Positions 30,952-39,873 are shown, counted from the stretch's first letter. The stretch: DNA of 42,311 bases from an uncultured Bacteroidales bacterium (GCA_947165255.1 CAMUZR010000023.1:1-42311), one strand, 5' to 3'. Notes: generated by a model not told the origin, from the sequence alone. Program-made: numbers and translations.

Positions 30952-33156
30952 TTAGTGTCCGTAGTCGGCCAGAAACTTGATGCGCATGAGGCGGATTTCT
31001 TGCTCGGTGTAGTCGTCGTCGCCGGCAAATTCGTCATAGGCTTCCTGAAGGTCGCCGCTCTCCGACTCGCGCCAGTAGTCGAGCAGCACCTCCTGGTGCT
31101 CCTGCTCTATGTTTTCGTCGATGTAGTAGTTGATGTTGAGTTTGGTGCCGGAGGAGATAATGCGTTCCATCTCGCCCATCAGTTCGTCCATGGTCATGCC
31201 CTTGCCGCGGGCTATGTCGTCGAGTGATTTGCGGCTGTCGATGGAGCGTATGATGTATATCTTGTTCTCCGAACGGTGGGCGGCGCTGTGCACTACGATG
31301 TCCTGCGGACGCTCGATTTCGTTGTCCTCGACGTATGACTTTATGAGGTCTACGAATGGTTTGCCGTACTTCTGTGCCTTGGCGATGCCCACTCCCTGGC
31401 AGCGGCTGAGTTCCTCGACGCTGCAGGGGTACTGTATGGTCATGTCCTTGATGGATCGGTCTTCGAAAATGACGTGCAGGGGCAGTTTCTCTTTTTGTGC
31501 GATGGACTTGAGCAGGCTTTTCAGCTGAGTGTACAACGCTTCGTCGCCGGCCGCTGCCGCACCGCCCGTGGGAACCACCTCCTCCTCGTCGTCGTCGTTG
31601 GATGCGCCGCTGTAGTCGTGGTCGCAGGTGACGTAGATGTCGTAGGGCTTCTTGATGAATTTATGGCCCGCCGGGGTCAGTTTGAGCACCCCGTACATTT
31701 CTATCTCCTTGGTGAGTAGCTTGTCGAACACGGCCTGCCGCAGCACTGCCTTCCAGTATAGTTCGTCGTGGTCCCTGCCCTGCCCCCATTGCTCCAGCTC
31801 GTCCTGCCGGTAGACCTTTGTGTTGCTGTTTTTGCGGCCCATCATCACGTCGACGATTTCCTTGGCCTTGAAAGCCTGTTTGGTGGCCACCACGGTTTCC
31901 AGGGCATACTGCATCTCCTCCTTGGCGGGGACCTTGGGTTTGGGGTGCAGGCAGTTGTCGCAGCAGCCGCAGTTCTCTTGGTTGTAGTCCTCGCCGAAAT
32001 AGCGCAGCAGGTTCAGCCGTCGACAGGCCGACGATTCGGCATAGCTCACTACCTCTTGCACCAGTTGTCCGGCCATCTCCTGCTCGGTGATGTTCTTGTC
32101 GGTGAAGAATTTGTAAAGCCGCTCTACGTCGTGTTCGGAGTAGAAGGCTATGCACTTGCCCTCGCCCCCGTCGCGACCCGCGCGGCCGGTTTCTTGGTAG
32201 TAGCCTTCGAGACTCTTGGGTATGTCGTGGTGGATGACGAAGCGCACGTCGGGCTTGTCAATGCCCATGCCGAAGGCTATCGTGGCCACTATTACGTCCA
32301 CCTCTTCCATAAGGAATTTGTCCTGGTTTTCAGCCCGCACCTTGTTGTCGAGCCCCGCATGGTAGGGCAGGGCCTTGATACCGTTGAGGGTGAGCATTTC
32401 CGCCAGGTCTTCCACCTTCTTGCGCGTGAGGCAGTAGATGATGCCGCTTTTGCCCTCGTTCTCGCGTATGAATTTGATAATCTCTTTGTGCAGCTCTATG
32501 TTGTCGGCGGGCTTGGGACGCACCTCGTAGTAGAGGTTAGGTCGGTTGAAGGACGAGACGAATAGCTGCGCGTTCTCCATGCGCAGGTTCTTAATAATAT
32601 CCTGCTGCACCTTGGGGGTGGCCGACGCAGTCAGGGTGAGTATGGGAGAGTGGTTGTTTATGTGGTCGATTGCGTCGCGCAGGCGGCGGTACTCGGGACG
32701 GAAGTCGTGCCCCCACTCCGAGATGCAGTGCGCCTCGTCGATGGCAAAGAAGGAAATCTCCAGCTGTTGCAGAAACTCGACGGTATCTTCCTTCGACAGC
32801 GTCTCGGGCGCCACGTACAGTAGTTTCGTCCCTCCCTGCAGCAGGTCGTCTTTCACCTCCTTGGTTTGAGCCTTCGAGAGCGACGAGTTTAGGAAGTGCG
32901 CCACGCAGTCCTGTCCCGAGGTGTAGCGCACGGCGTCCACCTGGTTCTTCATCAGCGCTATCAGTGGCGACACCACTATCGCCGTGCCCTCACTTATCAT
33001 GGCCGGCAGCTGGTAGCAGAGCGACTTGCCCCCTCCCGTAGGCATGATAACAAAGGTGTCCCGACCCTCCAAAATACTATTGATGATGGCCTCTTGGTCC
33101 CCTTTAAAGTTATCAAAACCAAATATTTCTTTTAACTTTCCATGCAAATCTGTCAT
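30952..33156 (-). CDS. recQ: ATP-dependent DNA helicase RecQ
   Basis: A 734-residue 3'-5' DNA helicase for recombination and fork repair. I use the ATG at 33156 (MTDLHGKLKEIFGFDNFKGDQ); the frame extends 14 codons upstream into promoter DNA. Walker A is MPTGGGKSLCYQLP, motif II AIDEAHCISEWGHDFRPEY, motif IV-VI includes GIIYCLTRKKVEDLAEML and QETGRAGRDGGEGKC. The zinc site is CRRLNLLRYFGEDYNQENCGCCDNC. A winged-helix RQC region follows, then an HRDC domain (EALYTQLKSLLKSIAQKEKLP...SRCQGVGIAKAQKYG). About 130 extra C-terminal residues (ENKIYIIRSIDSRKSLDDIARGKGMTMDELMGE) are an extension known from Bacteroidota RecQ. It is divergent from kdsD. Confidence 0.97.
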   Translation of the reverse strand: MTDLHGKLKEIFGFDNFKGDQEAIINSILEGRDTFVIMPTGGGKSLCYQLPAMISEGTAIVVSPLIALMKNQVDAVRYTSGQDCVAHFLNSSLSKAQTKEVKDDLLQGGTKLLYVAPETLSKEDTVEFLQQLEISFFAIDEAHCISEWGHDFRPEYRRLRDAIDHINNHSPILTLTASATPKVQQDIIKNLRMENAQLFVSSFNRPNLYYEVRPKPADNIELHKEIIKFIRENEGKSGIIYCLTRKKVEDLAEMLTLNGIKALPYHAGLDNKVRAENQDKFLMEEVDVIVATIAFGMGIDKPDVRFVIHHDIPKSLEGYYQETGRAGRDGGEGKCIAFYSEHDVERLYKFFTDKNITEQEMAGQLVQEVVSYAESSACRRLNLLRYFGEDYNQENCGCCDNCLHPKPKVPAKEEMQYALETVVATKQAFKAKEIVDVMMGRKNSNTKVYRQDELEQWGQGRDHDELYWKAVLRQAVFDKLLTKEIEMYGVLKLTPAGHKFIKKPYDIYVTCDHDYSGASNDDDEEEVVPTGGAAAAGDEALYTQLKSLLKSIAQKEKLPLHVIFEDRSIKDMTIQYPCSVEELSRCQGVGIAKAQKYGKPFVDLIKSYVEDNEIERPQDIVVHSAAHRSENKIYIIRSIDSRKSLDDIARGKGMTMDELMGEMERIISSGTKLNINYYIDENIEQEHQEVLLDYWRESESGDLQEAYDEFAGDDDYTEQEIRLMRIKFLADYGH

Positions 33157-33173
33157 AATCCAAAAAAAACATG

Positions 33174-33194
33174 TAATTTTGCAGTCCAAAGTTA
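33174..33194. promoter_or_regulatory. Back-to-back -7 boxes of recQ and kdsD
   Basis: Plus strand TAATTTTG at 33174-33181 points to kdsD. Minus strand TAACTTTG at 33194-33187 points to recQ, with TCTG 19 bases upstream as a near -33 box. The two transcripts would start within a few bases of each other. Confidence 0.5.
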
Positions 33195-33223
33195 GCAAAA
33201 AATATTTAAACTACAGAAAAAAA

Positions 33224-34207
33224 TTGACCTTGAAGACTCCTAAAGAAATACAAGACATTGCAAGACACGTCATTGCAGATGAAAAAAAAGCCATTGAAGG
33301 ACTCGAAAAATACATTGACAACGCCTTTTCCGATGCCGTTCAAACCATTTTTTCGGCCTCTGGGCGCGTTGTTATTACTGGCATAGGAAAGAGCGCCAAC
33401 ATAGCCGCCAAAATCGTTTCCACACTCAACAGCACCGGCACCCCCGCACTCTTCATGCATGCCGCCGACGCCATCCATGGCGACCTTGGCATGCTCCAGC
33501 CCCACGACGTCGTCATCTGCATCTCTAAGAGTGGCAACACTCCAGAAATCAAAGTCCTCATTCCCCTCGTGAAAAACTTCGGCAACCGCCTTATCGCCAT
33601 CGTCGGCAACCCCGATTCTTTCCTTGCCCACGAGGCCGACATTGTCCTTCTCTCCCCCGTGCCTCACGAGGCCTGCCCCAATAACCTCGCCCCCACCAGT
33701 AGCACCACCGCCCAGCTTGTCATGGGCGACGCCCTTGCCGTGGCCCTCATCGAGTGCCGCAACTTCTCCGCCCGCGACTTCGCCCGCTTCCACCCTGGAG
33801 GTGCCCTCGGCAAACAGCTCTACATGCGCGTTTCTGACCTCTACTGCCAGAACGAAAAACCCCAGGTTGCCCCCACGGCCTCCATCCGCGACACCATTCT
33901 CGAAATGACCTCCCGCCGCCTCGGCTGCACCGTCGTTGTCGACCCCCTTCGCCCCGGCACCGTCCTTGGCATCATCACCGACGGCGACCTCCGACGCATG
34001 CTCAACGGCGGCGCCCCCCTCGACGGCCTCACCGCCGCCGACATCATGTCGCCCCATCCCAAGACCATCGCCGATAGCGAATACGCCGTCGCCGCCCTCC
34101 ACCTCATGCGCACCCACAGCATCACCCAGCTCATCGTTACCGATGCCAACGGCTGCTACCTGGGCATCGTCCACCTGCACGACATCCTCCGCGAAGGAAT
34201 AATATAA
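33224..34207 (+). CDS. kdsD: Arabinose-5-phosphate isomerase, KdsD/KpsF family
   Basis: A 327-residue cytoplasmic enzyme converting ribulose 5-phosphate to arabinose 5-phosphate, the first step to Kdo for LPS. An SIS domain (about residues 35-170) has VVITGIGKSANIAAKIVSTLNSTGTPALF, AIHGDLGML and ISKSGNTPEI, then APTSSTTAQLVMGDALAVAL and HPGGALGKQL. Two CBS domains follow (about 200-325). No ATG lies near the family start; the reading frame offers TTG at 33224 or 33230 (LTLKTPKEIQDIARHVIADEKKA). The upstream ATGs of the frame lie inside recQ. I take 33224, tentatively. It is 48 bases before lptB, giving an LPS-linked pair. Confidence 0.93.
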   Translation: MTLKTPKEIQDIARHVIADEKKAIEGLEKYIDNAFSDAVQTIFSASGRVVITGIGKSANIAAKIVSTLNSTGTPALFMHAADAIHGDLGMLQPHDVVICISKSGNTPEIKVLIPLVKNFGNRLIAIVGNPDSFLAHEADIVLLSPVPHEACPNNLAPTSSTTAQLVMGDALAVALIECRNFSARDFARFHPGGALGKQLYMRVSDLYCQNEKPQVAPTASIRDTILEMTSRRLGCTVVVDPLRPGTVLGIITDGDLRRMLNGGAPLDGLTAADIMSPHPKTIADSEYAVAALHLMRTHSITQLIVTDANGCYLGIVHLHDILREGII

Positions 34208-34255
34208 CCCCTTTCATTTATTAAATCCACTGAACCCATCCCCGCTATATAAAAA

Positions 34256-35005
34256 ATGGAACTCAGAACCGAAAACGTAGTCAAGATATACCGCTCCCGC
34301 ACTGTGGTTAAAGAGGTGAGCGTCAACGTCCGCCAGGGCGAAATCGTCGGCCTCCTCGGACCCAACGGCGCTGGCAAAACCACCACGTTCTACATGATAG
34401 TCGGCATCATCAAGCCCTTCTCCGGCCGCGTCTTCCTCGACGATCGTGAAATAACCAAAATGCCTATGTTCCGCCGTGCCCAGCTCGGCGTCGGCTACCT
34501 CGCACAGGAAGCCTCCGTCTTCCGTCAGATGACCGTCGAAAACAACATTATGTCCATTCTCGAATTCCGCTCCGACCTCACCAAGGAGGAGCGCCGCGAC
34601 AAGTGCGAGTCCCTTATTTCCGAGTTCGGCCTCGACCGCATCCGCCACAGCAAGGGCATACAGCTTTCGGGTGGCGAGCGCCGTCGTACCGAGATTGCCC
34701 GCGCCCTGGCCAACGACCCCAAATTCCTCCTCCTCGACGAGCCCTTTGCCGGCGTCGACCCCATTGCCGTGCAGGACATTCAGGACATCGTAGCGCACCT
34801 TAAAGACCGCAATATCGGCATTCTCATCACCGACCATAACGTCCACGAAACCCTCAGCATCACCGACCGAGCCTACCTCCTTTACGAAGGCCGAGTCCTC
34901 CACCACGGCACCCCCGAGGAGATGGCCGCCGACCCCGACGTGCGTGAGAAATACCTCGGCCGCGACTTCGAGCTCCGCCGCGTCCGCACCAAGTCGCTCG
35001 TATAG
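34256..35005 (+). CDS. lptB: LPS export ABC transporter ATPase LptB
   Basis: A 249-residue cytoplasmic ATPase that powers lipopolysaccharide extraction by LptFG. It has Walker [10 protein letters not shown] (about residues 38-46), the Q-loop around [20 protein letters not shown], the signature [15 protein letters not shown], Walker [17 protein letters not shown] and the switch [22 protein letters not shown] and [29 protein letters not shown] are typical of LptB rather than other ABC ATPases. It ends with the usual KYLGRDFEL. It follows kdsD closely and in the same direction, so both steps of LPS supply are probably co-expressed. LptF/LptG are not in the window. Confidence 0.96.
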   Translation: MELRTENVVKIYRSRTVVKEVSVNVRQGEIVGLLGPNGAGKTTTFYMIVGIIKPFSGRVFLDDREITKMPMFRRAQLGVGYLAQEASVFRQMTVENNIMSILEFRSDLTKEERRDKCESLISEFGLDRIRHSKGIQLSGGERRRTEIARALANDPKFLLLDEPFAGVDPIAVQDIQDIVAHLKDRNIGILITDHNVHETLSITDRAYLLYEGRVLHHGTPEEMAADPDVREKYLGRDFELRRVRTKSLV

Positions 35006-35018
35006 CCCATTGCCCCTC

Positions 35019-35062
35019 AAAAAAACTGTCCCCATGCCTCGGCCTCAGCTTCCGAGGACAGT
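35019..35062 (-). terminator. Terminator of the DUF4298 gene
   Basis: On the minus strand ACTGTCC pairs with GGACAGT, with an inner CCTCGG/CCGAGG helix, followed by seven T. It lies 114 bases after the DUF4298 stop and 14 bases from the lptB stop, so it separates convergent units. Confidence 0.7.
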
Positions 35063-35175
35063 GCATAGCAAGGCCTCCACAGGAGCGGTCCTCCGTCGCC
35101 GCGTGGCGAGGATCTTACAGCCAGCCAGATCTAAAAAACTCCCGGCCACTTACGGTTGGTGAAAAAATGCGATTT

Positions 35176-35466
35176 TCACAACCCCACCCAGTCCCGAATA
35201 TCCTCCATCAGTTCCCGCTGCCACTCCAAGAGGTTCCAGATGGCATCCTCGCTGAGGACTCCGTGGTGGAGCGTAGAGGGTAGAAGACCCAGGCGGTCGG
35301 CCTCACGATCCGATTGCCACTGGTCGCTGCCCAGGTAGGCATCCAGCTGTGCCAAGTCGTCCTGCGTCCCCTTGTAGGACTCCCAGGCCTGCTCCAACTG
35401 GCCCAGAGTGCTCTGCGCCCGGTTCAGCCGCTGCTCCATAGCGGCAATGCGTTCAGTCTGTTCCAT
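35176..35466 (-). CDS. DUF4298 family protein
   Basis: A 96-residue soluble, acidic, helical protein. The start MEQTERIAAMEQRLNRAQSTLGQLEQAW is a coiled-coil helix, followed by DLAQLDAYLGSDQWQSDREADRLGLLP and the conserved-looking GVLSEDAIWNLLEWQREL. This is the DUF4298 pattern, a small family of unknown function found in Firmicutes and Bacteroidota. It is a single-gene unit convergent with lptB, with its own terminator. Confidence 0.88.
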   Translation of the reverse strand: MEQTERIAAMEQRLNRAQSTLGQLEQAWESYKGTQDDLAQLDAYLGSDQWQSDREADRLGLLPSTLHHGVLSEDAIWNLLEWQRELMEDIRDWVGL

Positions 35467-35798
35467 TACTATATACCTTTTTTAAATAACGTAGGCTGGC
35501 TGTTTTTATTGCAGCGCCCGCTGCCACTCTCGCCACTTCCCGCCTTACAGCCCTGCAGCGAATTCGCAAATCAGACATCTGGGGTGGGTAACACACCCAG
35601 CGCACCCCCCTTTGCGTCCCTTGCTCGGATAGATTTATCTCTCCCAATGTCCTCAGATAAACCTACACGCAGCCCTCTCACCCTTTGCGTCACCCTCCCT
35701 CAGCGTCGAAACTAAGTTTCCTCTGCTTTTTCCAACTCCTCACCCGTTCCTGTCCCTTCTGCGTTTTCCCAACCCGGCCCCAGAATTCTCCTCCAAGC
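35467..35798. other. 332-base intergenic region
   Basis: C-rich, low-information sequence with frames open only by composition. I see no gene, RNA or strong hairpin. The promoter for the MATE gene lies at its right edge. Confidence 0.4.
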
Positions 35799-35827
35799 TT
35801 GCATATCCTAAAAAAAGCGTACCTTTG
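35799..35827 (+). promoter_or_regulatory. Promoter of the MATE exporter gene
   Basis: TTG at 35799-35801, 18 bases, then TACCTTTG at 35820-35827. The predicted start is near 35834, about 23 bases before the ATG. Confidence 0.65.
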
Positions 35828-35856
35828 CACCTCCGTTTTGTAACAGTACATCTGCT

Positions 35857-37203
35857 ATGGACATAACATTATCAGGTCATTATGGCTATCGGCGCATCCT
35901 CCGCTCGGTGCTTCCCAGCATCGGCATGGTGTTGGTTACCTCCGTCTACAGCATTGTCGACGGCTTCTTCGTTTCCAACTTTGCCGGCAAGAGCGGCTTT
36001 GCCGCCGTCAACCTCATGATGCCCGCCATCATGCTGCTCGGCAGCCTCGGCCTTATGGTAGGCAGCGGCGGCGGAGCCCTGGTGGCCAAGGTCAAAGGCG
36101 AGGGCTACCCCGAGAAAGCCAACCGCATCTTTACCATGCTCGTCCATTTCTGCCTGCAGGTGGGCATCGTCATGGGCCTCCTTTTCGCCCTCTTTGCCCC
36201 TACAGTGGCGCGGTGGCTGGGCGCCGACGCAGGCATGATGCACGAATGTGTGGTTTATGGCCGCCTATGCATGATAGGCCTTCCCGGCTTTGTCCTGCAG
36301 ATGGCTTTCCAGTCGTTCTATATGGCTGCCGAGCGGCCTCAGCTGGGCACCCTCATGTCCGTGGTCAGCGGCGTGATCAACATTCTTCTCGACGCCCTTC
36401 TGGTGTGGGGTTTCCGATGGGGCGTGGCCGGCGCCGCCGTAGCCACCTCGGTGGCGCAGCTTGTGGGCGGACTCTATCCTATGCTCTATTTCAGTTCCCG
36501 CCGTCCGGGTCGTGGCTCGCTGGCGCTCATGCCCAAAGTGCGCGTCCTGTGGCCCTATATCGGCAAAGCCTGCTCCAACGGATTGAGCGAATATGTGGGC
36601 AATATTGCCATGAACATCGTCGGCATCTGCTACAACCTCCAACTCATGCGTTTCCTTGGTCAGGACGGCGTCGCCGCCTATGGCGTAGTGATGTACATTG
36701 CCTTCGTCTATGCCGCCATCTTCATCGGCTACAACATCGCCATCACCCCCATCATCGGCTACCATTACGGCGCCCGCAACCTCACCGAGCAGCGCTCCCT
36801 CTTTCGCAAGTCGCTTCTCATCATCCTGCTCACCGGCCTTGCCATGACCCTCGCCGCCGAAGTGCTCAGCGGCCCCATGTCGCGCCTCTTTGTGGGCTAC
36901 GATGCTGCCCTCACTGCCCTCACCGCCAAGGCCATCCGCATCTATATGCTTTGCTTTCTCATCTGCGGCATCAGCATGTTCGTCTCGGCCCTCTTCACCG
37001 CCCTGCAGAACGGCGTGGTCAGTGCCGTCGCCTCCTTTGCGCGGTCGCTAGTCTTCGAGCTTGTATGCGTCTGGCTGCTGCCCGCCCTCGTGGGCATCGA
37101 CGGCATTTGGTGGGCCGTCAACGTGGCCGAAGTGCTTACCCTCGTCCTTTGCATCTTCCTTGTCAGGCGATATGCCGGGCAGCTGCTGTCGCCCAGTCGT
37201 TAA
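35857..37203 (+). CDS. MATE family efflux transporter
   Basis: A 448-residue inner-membrane antiporter with 12 hydrophobic helices in two related halves. It exports drugs or metabolites in exchange for Na+ or H+. Landmarks are the start RRILRSVLPSIGMVLVTSVYSIVDGFFVSNFAG, AAVNLMMPAIMLLGSLGLMVGSGGGALVAKVKG, FVLQMAFQSFYMAAERPQLG, and in the second half QDGVAAYGVVMYIAFVYAAIFIGYNIAITPIIGYHYGA. YSIVDGFFVSNFAG and GSGGGAL.AK are typical of the MepA-like branch common in gut Bacteroidota. Length is normal. It is a single-gene unit with its own promoter. Confidence 0.95.
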   Translation: MDITLSGHYGYRRILRSVLPSIGMVLVTSVYSIVDGFFVSNFAGKSGFAAVNLMMPAIMLLGSLGLMVGSGGGALVAKVKGEGYPEKANRIFTMLVHFCLQVGIVMGLLFALFAPTVARWLGADAGMMHECVVYGRLCMIGLPGFVLQMAFQSFYMAAERPQLGTLMSVVSGVINILLDALLVWGFRWGVAGAAVATSVAQLVGGLYPMLYFSSRRPGRGSLALMPKVRVLWPYIGKACSNGLSEYVGNIAMNIVGICYNLQLMRFLGQDGVAAYGVVMYIAFVYAAIFIGYNIAITPIIGYHYGARNLTEQRSLFRKSLLIILLTGLAMTLAAEVLSGPMSRLFVGYDAALTALTAKAIRIYMLCFLICGISMFVSALFTALQNGVVSAVASFARSLVFELVCVWLLPALVGIDGIWWAVNVAEVLTLVLCIFLVRRYAGQLLSPSR

Positions 37204-37414
37204 TGTCCTCCTATCCCTGCCACACTCGTTTTGTAACGGGTGAGAGGAAGGGCAATTTTGGTCGAGAAACGGGCAAAGTGCATCCCTTTTTTTGATTTCA
37301 AAATTGGTGTCCTACATAATTTTTTCTTTTCAAAAACAACGTTATAAATAAATCTATACCAATAATTTAAGAATAATCCGCAACCTTCTTTAGGCAACAA
37401 AAGAATTTTTTTTC

Positions 37415-37463
37415 TTGCAATTTCGAAAAATGTTCGTAACTTTGCAGCGCAAAGCACTTTTAA
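37415..37463 (+). promoter_or_regulatory. Promoter and inverted-repeat operator of the second membrane/HTH pair
   Basis: TTG at 37415-37417, 19 bases, then TAACTTTG at 37437-37444. An inverted repeat CTTTGC-AGC-GCAAAG (37440-37454) overlaps the -7 box, followed by CACTTTTAA. The stretch from CGCAAAG to TTTTAA (37448-37463) recurs before creD. Confidence 0.7.
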
Positions 37464-37467
37464 AAAC

Positions 37468-38109
37468 ATGGATAAAAAAGACGCCCTCAATACCCTCAGC
37501 GAGATTAAAGACCTCATGTCCCGCTCGTCGCGATTCCAAACCATCAGCGGATGGTCCATCGTCATCATCGGCCTCTATGCCAGCATCGTCTCGCTAGGGG
37601 CATGGCTGCTTCTGGGCAGCCACGAGCCCTACACCTGGCTTCCGCAGTGGGCTCAGCAGTTCTCGCTCAACACTCCTGCCCACACCCTCGTGGCCGTGTG
37701 TGTGGCCGCCGTGCTTGTCGTCGTCTCCTTTCTCACCGTCTGCGTCGGCTCTTATATTAGGACCGTGCGCGTGGGGCACACCTTCGCCTTCGACCAGACC
37801 GTCCGCCGCTGCCTCCTCAACTTTTTCGTCCCAGCCGTGGCGGGAGCCCTCTTCTGCGTGGCCATGCTAGCCCAAGGCCACTACGGCCTTACCTCCTCCA
37901 TCATGCTCATCTTCTACGGGCTGGCCCTTATCAACTGCCACCACTACACCACCTCCTCCATCGCCGCTCTCGGCTATGGCCAGCTCCTCTTGGGTTTGGT
38001 CGACTGCTTCGTCGTCCGCCACGCCATCCTCTTCTGGTTCCTCGGCTTCGGCCTCCTGCACATCCTCTACGGCGTCTACACCGTCGTCCGCTCGTCCCAC
38101 AACCGTTAA
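37468..38109 (+). CDS. Membrane protein paired with winged-helix regulator (second pair)
   Basis: A 213-residue membrane protein. The soluble start MDKKDALNTLSEIKDLMSRS is followed by about six membrane helices (for example GWSIVIIGLYASIVSLGAWLLL, LVAVCVAAVLVVVSFLTVCVG, LNFFVPAVAGALFCVAML, LTSSIMLIFYGLALINC, FWFLGFGLLHILYGVYTVV). It is built like the 211-residue protein at 21507-22142, and each is followed by a winged-helix gene, so these are paralogous modules. It is 13 bases from the regulator gene and upstream of creD. Its function is unknown. One idea is that it signals a membrane state to the regulator, but no interaction motif is visible. Confidence 0.85.
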   Translation: MDKKDALNTLSEIKDLMSRSSRFQTISGWSIVIIGLYASIVSLGAWLLLGSHEPYTWLPQWAQQFSLNTPAHTLVAVCVAAVLVVVSFLTVCVGSYIRTVRVGHTFAFDQTVRRCLLNFFVPAVAGALFCVAMLAQGHYGLTSSIMLIFYGLALINCHHYTTSSIAALGYGQLLLGLVDCFVVRHAILFWFLGFGLLHILYGVYTVVRSSHNR

Positions 38110-38122
38110 TCCCCAGCGCCCC

Positions 38123-38428
38123 ATGTTCACCAACCTCGACGGCCTCAACAAAGCCTTTGAAAGCAAAACCCGCCTGGGCATCATGTCGGTCCTTATGGTC
38201 AACGACACGGTCGACTTCTCCACTCTCAAGTCGCTCCTAGGCCTCACCGACGGCAACCTGGCCAGCCACACCCGCGCACTGGAGGATATGGGCTACATCC
38301 AGTGCCAGAAACGCTTCATCGGCCGCAAACCCAACACCACCTTCCAGGTCACTCAAGCCGGCAGCCAAGCCTTCAAAGCCCACCTCCAGGCCCTCGAAGA
38401 CCTCATCAAAGGCACCACCGGACAGTAA
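38123..38428 (+). CDS. Winged-helix regulator, HTH_34-like (second pair)
   Basis: A 101-residue DNA-binding protein from the ATG at 38123 (MFTNLDGLNKAFESKTRLGIMSVLM). A longer frame starting inside the previous gene is a shadow. VDFSTLKSLLGLTDGNLASHTRALEDMGYIQCQKRFIGRKPNTTFQVTQAGSQAF is a complete winged helix with a recognition helix around DGNLASHTRALE. It is paralogous to 21042-21332. It probably acts on the inverted repeat that overlaps the -7 box of its own operon, and on the matching site before creD, 84 bases downstream. Confidence 0.92.
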   Translation: MFTNLDGLNKAFESKTRLGIMSVLMVNDTVDFSTLKSLLGLTDGNLASHTRALEDMGYIQCQKRFIGRKPNTTFQVTQAGSQAFKAHLQALEDLIKGTTGQ

Positions 38429-38451
38429 CCCCCTCTATTTTTTTTCACCCA

Positions 38452-38479
38452 TACACTTTGTATCGCAAAGCACTTTTAA
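38452..38479 (+). promoter_or_regulatory. creD promoter-operator copy
   Basis: TACACTTTG is a near -7 box (one extra base against TAnnTTTG), followed by TAT and CGCAAAGCACTTTTAA (38464-38479). The latter is identical to 37448-37463. CTTTG-TATCG-CAAAG again forms an inverted repeat over the -7 box. Confidence 0.6.
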
Positions 38480-38512
38480 GAATATAATACAAACAAAAAA
38501 ACAATTAGAATT

Positions 38513-39808
38513 ATGGAAAACCACATCTCCACCCCCCAAGTCAGAGAAAGCAGCCTCAACAAGAACGGCCGCATTGCAGTCAAACTGCTCATCATCTTCA
38601 TCATCAGTCTCGTCATGCTCATCCCGCAGGCCCTCATCATGAACATGATAGACGAGCGCGACAACACCGAAAGCCAGGCCGCCGCCGAAATAGCCGACCT
38701 GTGGGGCTCCTCCTGCTGCCTCAAAGGCCCCGTCCTCTTCGTCCCTGGCGACAGTTCCGCCCACAACCTCTACCTCCTGCCCGAGACCTACGACGTGCAG
38801 GGCAACATTGCCACCCGCACCCTCTCGCGCGGCATCTTCGACTTCTCCGTCTACGAAGCCCCCCTGCAGCTCTCCGGCACCTTCGTCCTCCCCAAAGAAC
38901 TCACCGCCGAACAGCTCGGCCATCTCCGGGTCGACCGTGCCCGAATCCTCTTCAGCATCGACGACTTCCGAGCCTACACCGACAACCCCTCCCTCACCTT
39001 CGCCTCCGCTCCCGTCCAGCTCTCGGCCGAAGGCTACAAACTAAGCTCCGCCAGCGCCCTCTCCTCCCGCGTCAATATCCAGCCCCTTCTCCAGGGCGGC
39101 TCCATCCCCTTCACCCTTACCGTCCCCCTCAAAGGCTCCAACAGCCTCAGCATCGTGCCCGTCGGCCGCACCACCACCGTAGCCCTCACCTCCGACTGCC
39201 CCACCCCCAGCTTCGGAGGCGATTACCTCCCAGCCAATCGCAACGTCACCCCCCAAGGCTTCACCGCCGAATGGAAAGTGCTCGGCCTCAACCGCGACTT
39301 CCCGCAAATCCTTTCCAGCTCCGCCGCCCTGGGCAACTCCGCGGGTATCGAAGTCAGCCTCCGCGTCCCCGTCGAGCAATACCAGCAAACCACCCGCAGC
39401 ATCAAATACGCCTACCTCGTCATCCTTCTCACCTTCGCCATCGTCTTCCTGGTCGAAAATCGCCGCCAAACCCCCATCCATCCCGTCCAGTACGCCCTCG
39501 TAGGCCTCGCCCTGGTGCTCTTCTACACCCTCCTCCTCTCCTTCTCCGAGCATATTGCCTTCGGTCTCTCTTACCTTATCGCCTCCCTCATGACCATCTC
39601 CCTCATCACCCTCTTCATGCGCGCCCTCTTGCGGCAGTGGGGTGGAGCCCTGGCCGTCGGCGGACTCCTGGTGTTGCTCTACCTCTTCATCTACGTCCTC
39701 TTGCAGCTCGAAAGCTACGCCCTCCTCGTCGGCAGCCTCGGCATCTTCGCCATCCTCGCTGCGGCCATGTACGCCTCCCGCAAGATAAACTGGTACCAAG
39801 CTGGCTAA
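38513..39808 (+). CDS. creD: CreD-like inner membrane protein
   Basis: A 431-residue inner membrane protein of the CreD family. In proteobacteria CreD is a CreBC-regulon member linked to envelope stress and colicin or beta-lactam responses; its biochemical role is not known. Evidence is the start NKNGRIAVKLLIIFIISLVMLIPQALIMNMIDERDNTESQAAAEI, the large external domain with WGSSCCLKGPVLFVPGD and LPETYDVQGNIATRTLSRGIFDFSVYEA, and the C-terminal cluster of membrane helices (YAYLVILLTFAIVFLVEN, YALVGLALVLFYTLLLSFSEH, AFGLSYLIASLMTISLI). Length fits. It is downstream of the winged-helix gene and shares its operator sequence. It ends in a terminator. Confidence 0.95.
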   Translation: MENHISTPQVRESSLNKNGRIAVKLLIIFIISLVMLIPQALIMNMIDERDNTESQAAAEIADLWGSSCCLKGPVLFVPGDSSAHNLYLLPETYDVQGNIATRTLSRGIFDFSVYEAPLQLSGTFVLPKELTAEQLGHLRVDRARILFSIDDFRAYTDNPSLTFASAPVQLSAEGYKLSSASALSSRVNIQPLLQGGSIPFTLTVPLKGSNSLSIVPVGRTTTVALTSDCPTPSFGGDYLPANRNVTPQGFTAEWKVLGLNRDFPQILSSSAALGNSAGIEVSLRVPVEQYQQTTRSIKYAYLVILLTFAIVFLVENRRQTPIHPVQYALVGLALVLFYTLLLSFSEHIAFGLSYLIASLMTISLITLFMRALLRQWGGALAVGGLLVLLYLFIYVLLQLESYALLVGSLGIFAILAAAMYASRKINWYQAG

Positions 39809-39829
39809 AACAGCCACAACTAATGTGCA

Positions 39830-39873
39830 AACAGTGTGCGGAGGCGCTGTCGCCCGCACACTGTTCGCTTTTT
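39830..39873 (+). terminator. Terminator after creD
   Basis: AACAGTGTGCGG pairs with CCGCACACTGTT around a 12-base loop, followed by CGC and five T. Confidence 0.85.

Noticed and set aside
33206..34180. 324-codon minus-strand frame
   Set aside because: Antisense to kdsD, whose SIS and CBS domains are clear.
34214..35035. 273-codon minus-strand frame
   Set aside because: Antisense to lptB with all ABC ATPase motifs on the plus strand.
35314..35715. 133-codon plus-strand frame before the MATE gene
   Set aside because: It partly overlaps the DUF4298 gene antisense, and the rest is low-information C-rich sequence.
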